A DNA stretch of 64,000 nucleotides, taken from contig WPIO01000023.1 of assembly GCA_009760855.2 (NCBI GenBank), positions 2,697,001-2,761,000 of the forward strand, written 5' to 3'. The stretch is from Cristatella mucedo. Its lineage: Eukaryota; Bryozoa; Phylactolaemata; Cristatellidae. The translations under genes and the position numbers were made by a program. Shown here one piece after another: positions 62,516-64,000 of this stretch (within the stretch, counting starts at the first letter, position 1; each line of letters starts with the position of its first letter). The notes beneath the pieces are model-generated. The model was not told where the DNA came from and did no database searches. It saw only the letters and a list, made by a program, of their open reading frames with translations.

Positions 62516-62804
62516 ATGTCAATATATCTTTACCTAAGTAATGTCATGAAAAGCACATAAGTTTTTCAGGTGACTCGTTGATCTAGGGGCAGAAGCACTT
62601 AGGCGACTTTCATCCCATTGAAGCAGGCAATACAATATTGCCTATTGCAAAAACTTGAACTCACAAATTCGGTCTTAAATGCTTATAGCTGTGCATGCCT
62701 TATAGCTGTGCATGCAGGCAGAAAAGAGAGAGCCTATAGACAAATCAGTATATTGGAAACATTAATTACTTCAGATATACAACACGTCAATATGCTCAAC
62801 CATC

Positions 62805-62915
62805 TTAGGTTGACTCCTGCTGTTTCTGCTGTTTTTGCTTCTTCTTCTCTGCTTCTTCTTCCCTCTCTTTATCGATTTCAGCCAGATACTTTTCTATCTC
62901 GTCAGCTTCAATGAC
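62805..62915 (-). CDS. PSMA7: PSMA7 last exon
   Basis: Acceptor CTCATGTAG|GTC, stop TAA at 62807-62805. It encodes [20 protein letters not shown] and a charged tail. Confidence 0.93.
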   Translation of the reverse strand, partial: VIEADEIEKYLAEIDKEREEEAEKKKQKQQKQQEST

Positions 62916-63456
62916 CTACATGAGCAGGTAGATGTATTGCTTTGAGTGAACACAGCAACCATTAGCAACTCAACACACAGTGCCAGTACAGCTGCTTCTT
63001 CCAAATTGCCAAACAATTTCCGAAACAATGCAGAATGCTAAACAACCTACCGCCAGAGGCTGTTTCTTTCTCATAATTGCAAGCTCAACGTTCTTCCCAC
63101 CCGACTGAACTACTTCAAGAAGAGCTTTTAATGCTAGCTTGATAGTTTGCTCTTCCGTAGCGACAGCTTCGTCAGAGTAATTCTTTTCCAAGTACTCACG
63201 AACGGTTTTAGCACTTCGTCCGATAGCATTTGCCTGGTGAGCAAAGAAAATAGACCATTACGACAACAGCATCGTCATTATGAGAAAAAAATGCGAAGAA
63301 ACCTAGGCCAACATGTCCACACTGCTGCCGTACCTTCCATTCATGGTAAGTACCAGCAGGGTCCGTCTGATACAGCCGAGGTGTTCCATCATTATCAAAT
63401 CCAATGATGAGTATAGAAAGACCAAACGGCCGCCGTCCGTTGCTCTGGGTATATTT
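62805..63456 (-). CDS. PSMA7: Proteasome 20S subunit alpha, PSMA7 type (3'-terminal three exons)
   Basis: Exons 63456-63334, 63233-63051 and 62915-62805 are all phase 0 to 0 and give the last 138 residues plus TAA. They contain [78 protein letters not shown] and a Lys/Glu/Gln-rich C-terminus ([17 protein letters not shown]). These match alpha-4 (PSMA7) closely; human PSMA7 has 248 residues, so about 110 N-terminal residues, including the gate-forming N-tail, lie upstream beyond 64000. As an alpha subunit it is structural and has no catalytic Thr. It forms the outer ring of the 20S core. Confidence 0.95.
63051..63233 (-). CDS. PSMA7: PSMA7 penultimate exon
   Basis: Acceptor CTCACCAG|GCA, donor CTGGCG|GTAGGT, 61 codons. 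It encodes [20 protein letters not shown] ... [12 protein letters not shown]. Confidence 0.95.
63334..63456 (-). CDS. PSMA7: PSMA7 third-last exon
   Basis: Acceptor TTTTGTGCAG|AAA, donor TGGAAG|GTACGG, 41 codons. It encodes [20 protein letters not shown] and the signature [14 protein letters not shown]. Confidence 0.95.
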
Positions 63457-63659
63457 CTGCACAAAAGAGAAAAAGGCACTCTCTGAGCACAATTGCCATC
63501 CCTCACAGTGTGCCTTTGTTTAACTAAGGCCCGTGTGCCGGACAGCATCTAAATACTTTCGGATTGGCACATATAAGTGAATACCTACCCACTAACTACA
63601 ACTACAACAGACTGACTTCTCTTTCGATATAGAGACTATACCAATAAAAATACCGGAAG

Positions 63660-63760
63660 ACGTGTGTATTGTAGTAGTAAGTTGCAGAAGTCAAGAAGGG
63701 ATGTAACTAATGCACACCCATACACACCTATAAACAGTATTGCACAGCAGTATGCTCGAG
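63660..63760 (-). mobile_element. LINE fragment in a PSMA7 intron
   Basis: The plus strand AGTAAGTTGCAGAAGTCAAG, AAGGGATGTAACTAATGCAC matches the LINE segment at 26030-26070 (AGTGAGTTGCAGAAGTCGAG, ACGGGATGTCACGAATGCAC). The (ATT) tail is missing. Confidence 0.6.
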
Positions 63761-63769
63761 AGCTTGAAT

Positions 63770-64000
63770 TACTTCTTTAATTTCTTCTTGAACTTGGCAA
63801 ACTTATTTTAAAGGCTGGTGGTGCTAAAATAATCCTTTCAGGTTTGAAATGGCTGTTATGTCTTGCCAGTTTCTCAGAAAACTCCTACCCTACACGTTAG
63901 TGACAGCAGGCTATTTTTTATTTGGCCTTACGTCTGACATCGACCCCCGAATTGTTGGACGTGGAGATAAGATATAGGCTTTCCAAATGAAAAAACTCAA
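63770..64000. other. PSMA7 intron, no exon found
   Basis: No sequence resembling the preceding PSMA7 segment (TRYIASLKQ region) is seen up to the window edge. Confidence 0.5.

Overview
This is a 64-kb piece of animal nuclear DNA. Its genes are split by spliceosomal introns with GT/AG borders. It carries 3' ends of CR1/L2-type LINEs, tRNA-derived SINEs and very many (CT/GA)n microsatellites, and it encodes metazoan proteins, one of them a ciliary-type EFCAB5. The repeat content and the protein divergence suggest an invertebrate. I cannot name the phylum. There is no CRISPR array, prokaryotic operon or phage.

Layout. (1) 1-2.6 kb is LINE and SINE debris. (2) 4.1-5.9 kb, minus strand, holds five consecutive exons of a TMX3-like, PDI-family thioredoxin; its first and last exons are not found. 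(3) 6-11.8 kb is SINE debris and AT-rich DNA without a recognised gene. (4) 11.3-23 kb is a CpG-rich block with one large orphan coding exon (11839-12779, minus), a small single-pass membrane ORF (19955-20230, minus) and long microsatellites. (5) 23-37.6 kb is repeat-rich: one fairly complete LINE (29.87-31.68 kb), several truncated LINEs, SINEs and two strong hairpins. (6) 38.1-56.6 kb, minus strand, is a nearly complete EFCAB5-like gene. I reconstructed 18 exons whose splice phases all agree and which join into an open frame of 1,270 residues, with a Dpy-30-like motif, two EF-hands and two GAF-like regions. Microsatellites fill many of its introns. (7) 57-62.5 kb is a SINE/LINE graveyard with a hAT-like non-autonomous element. 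(8) 62.8-63.5 kb, minus strand, holds the last three exons of a proteasome alpha subunit of PSMA7 type; the 5' exons lie beyond the window.

The three genes do unrelated jobs: ER thiol redox, a probable ciliary or sperm EF-hand/GAF protein, and the 20S proteasome. The most informative non-genic signal is a shared 3' tail. The LINE and a tRNA-headed SINE end in the same element of about 50 bp, with AGCGCC/GGCGCT arms, which suggests a LINE/SINE retrotransposition partnership. Other points for follow-up are perfect or near-perfect hairpins at 39391-39455 and 34175-34251, a 12-bp satellite at 51.4-52.1 kb, and a coding-like segment at 51.3 kb that does not fit the reading phase of the surrounding gene. 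All coordinates and splice sites were read by eye.
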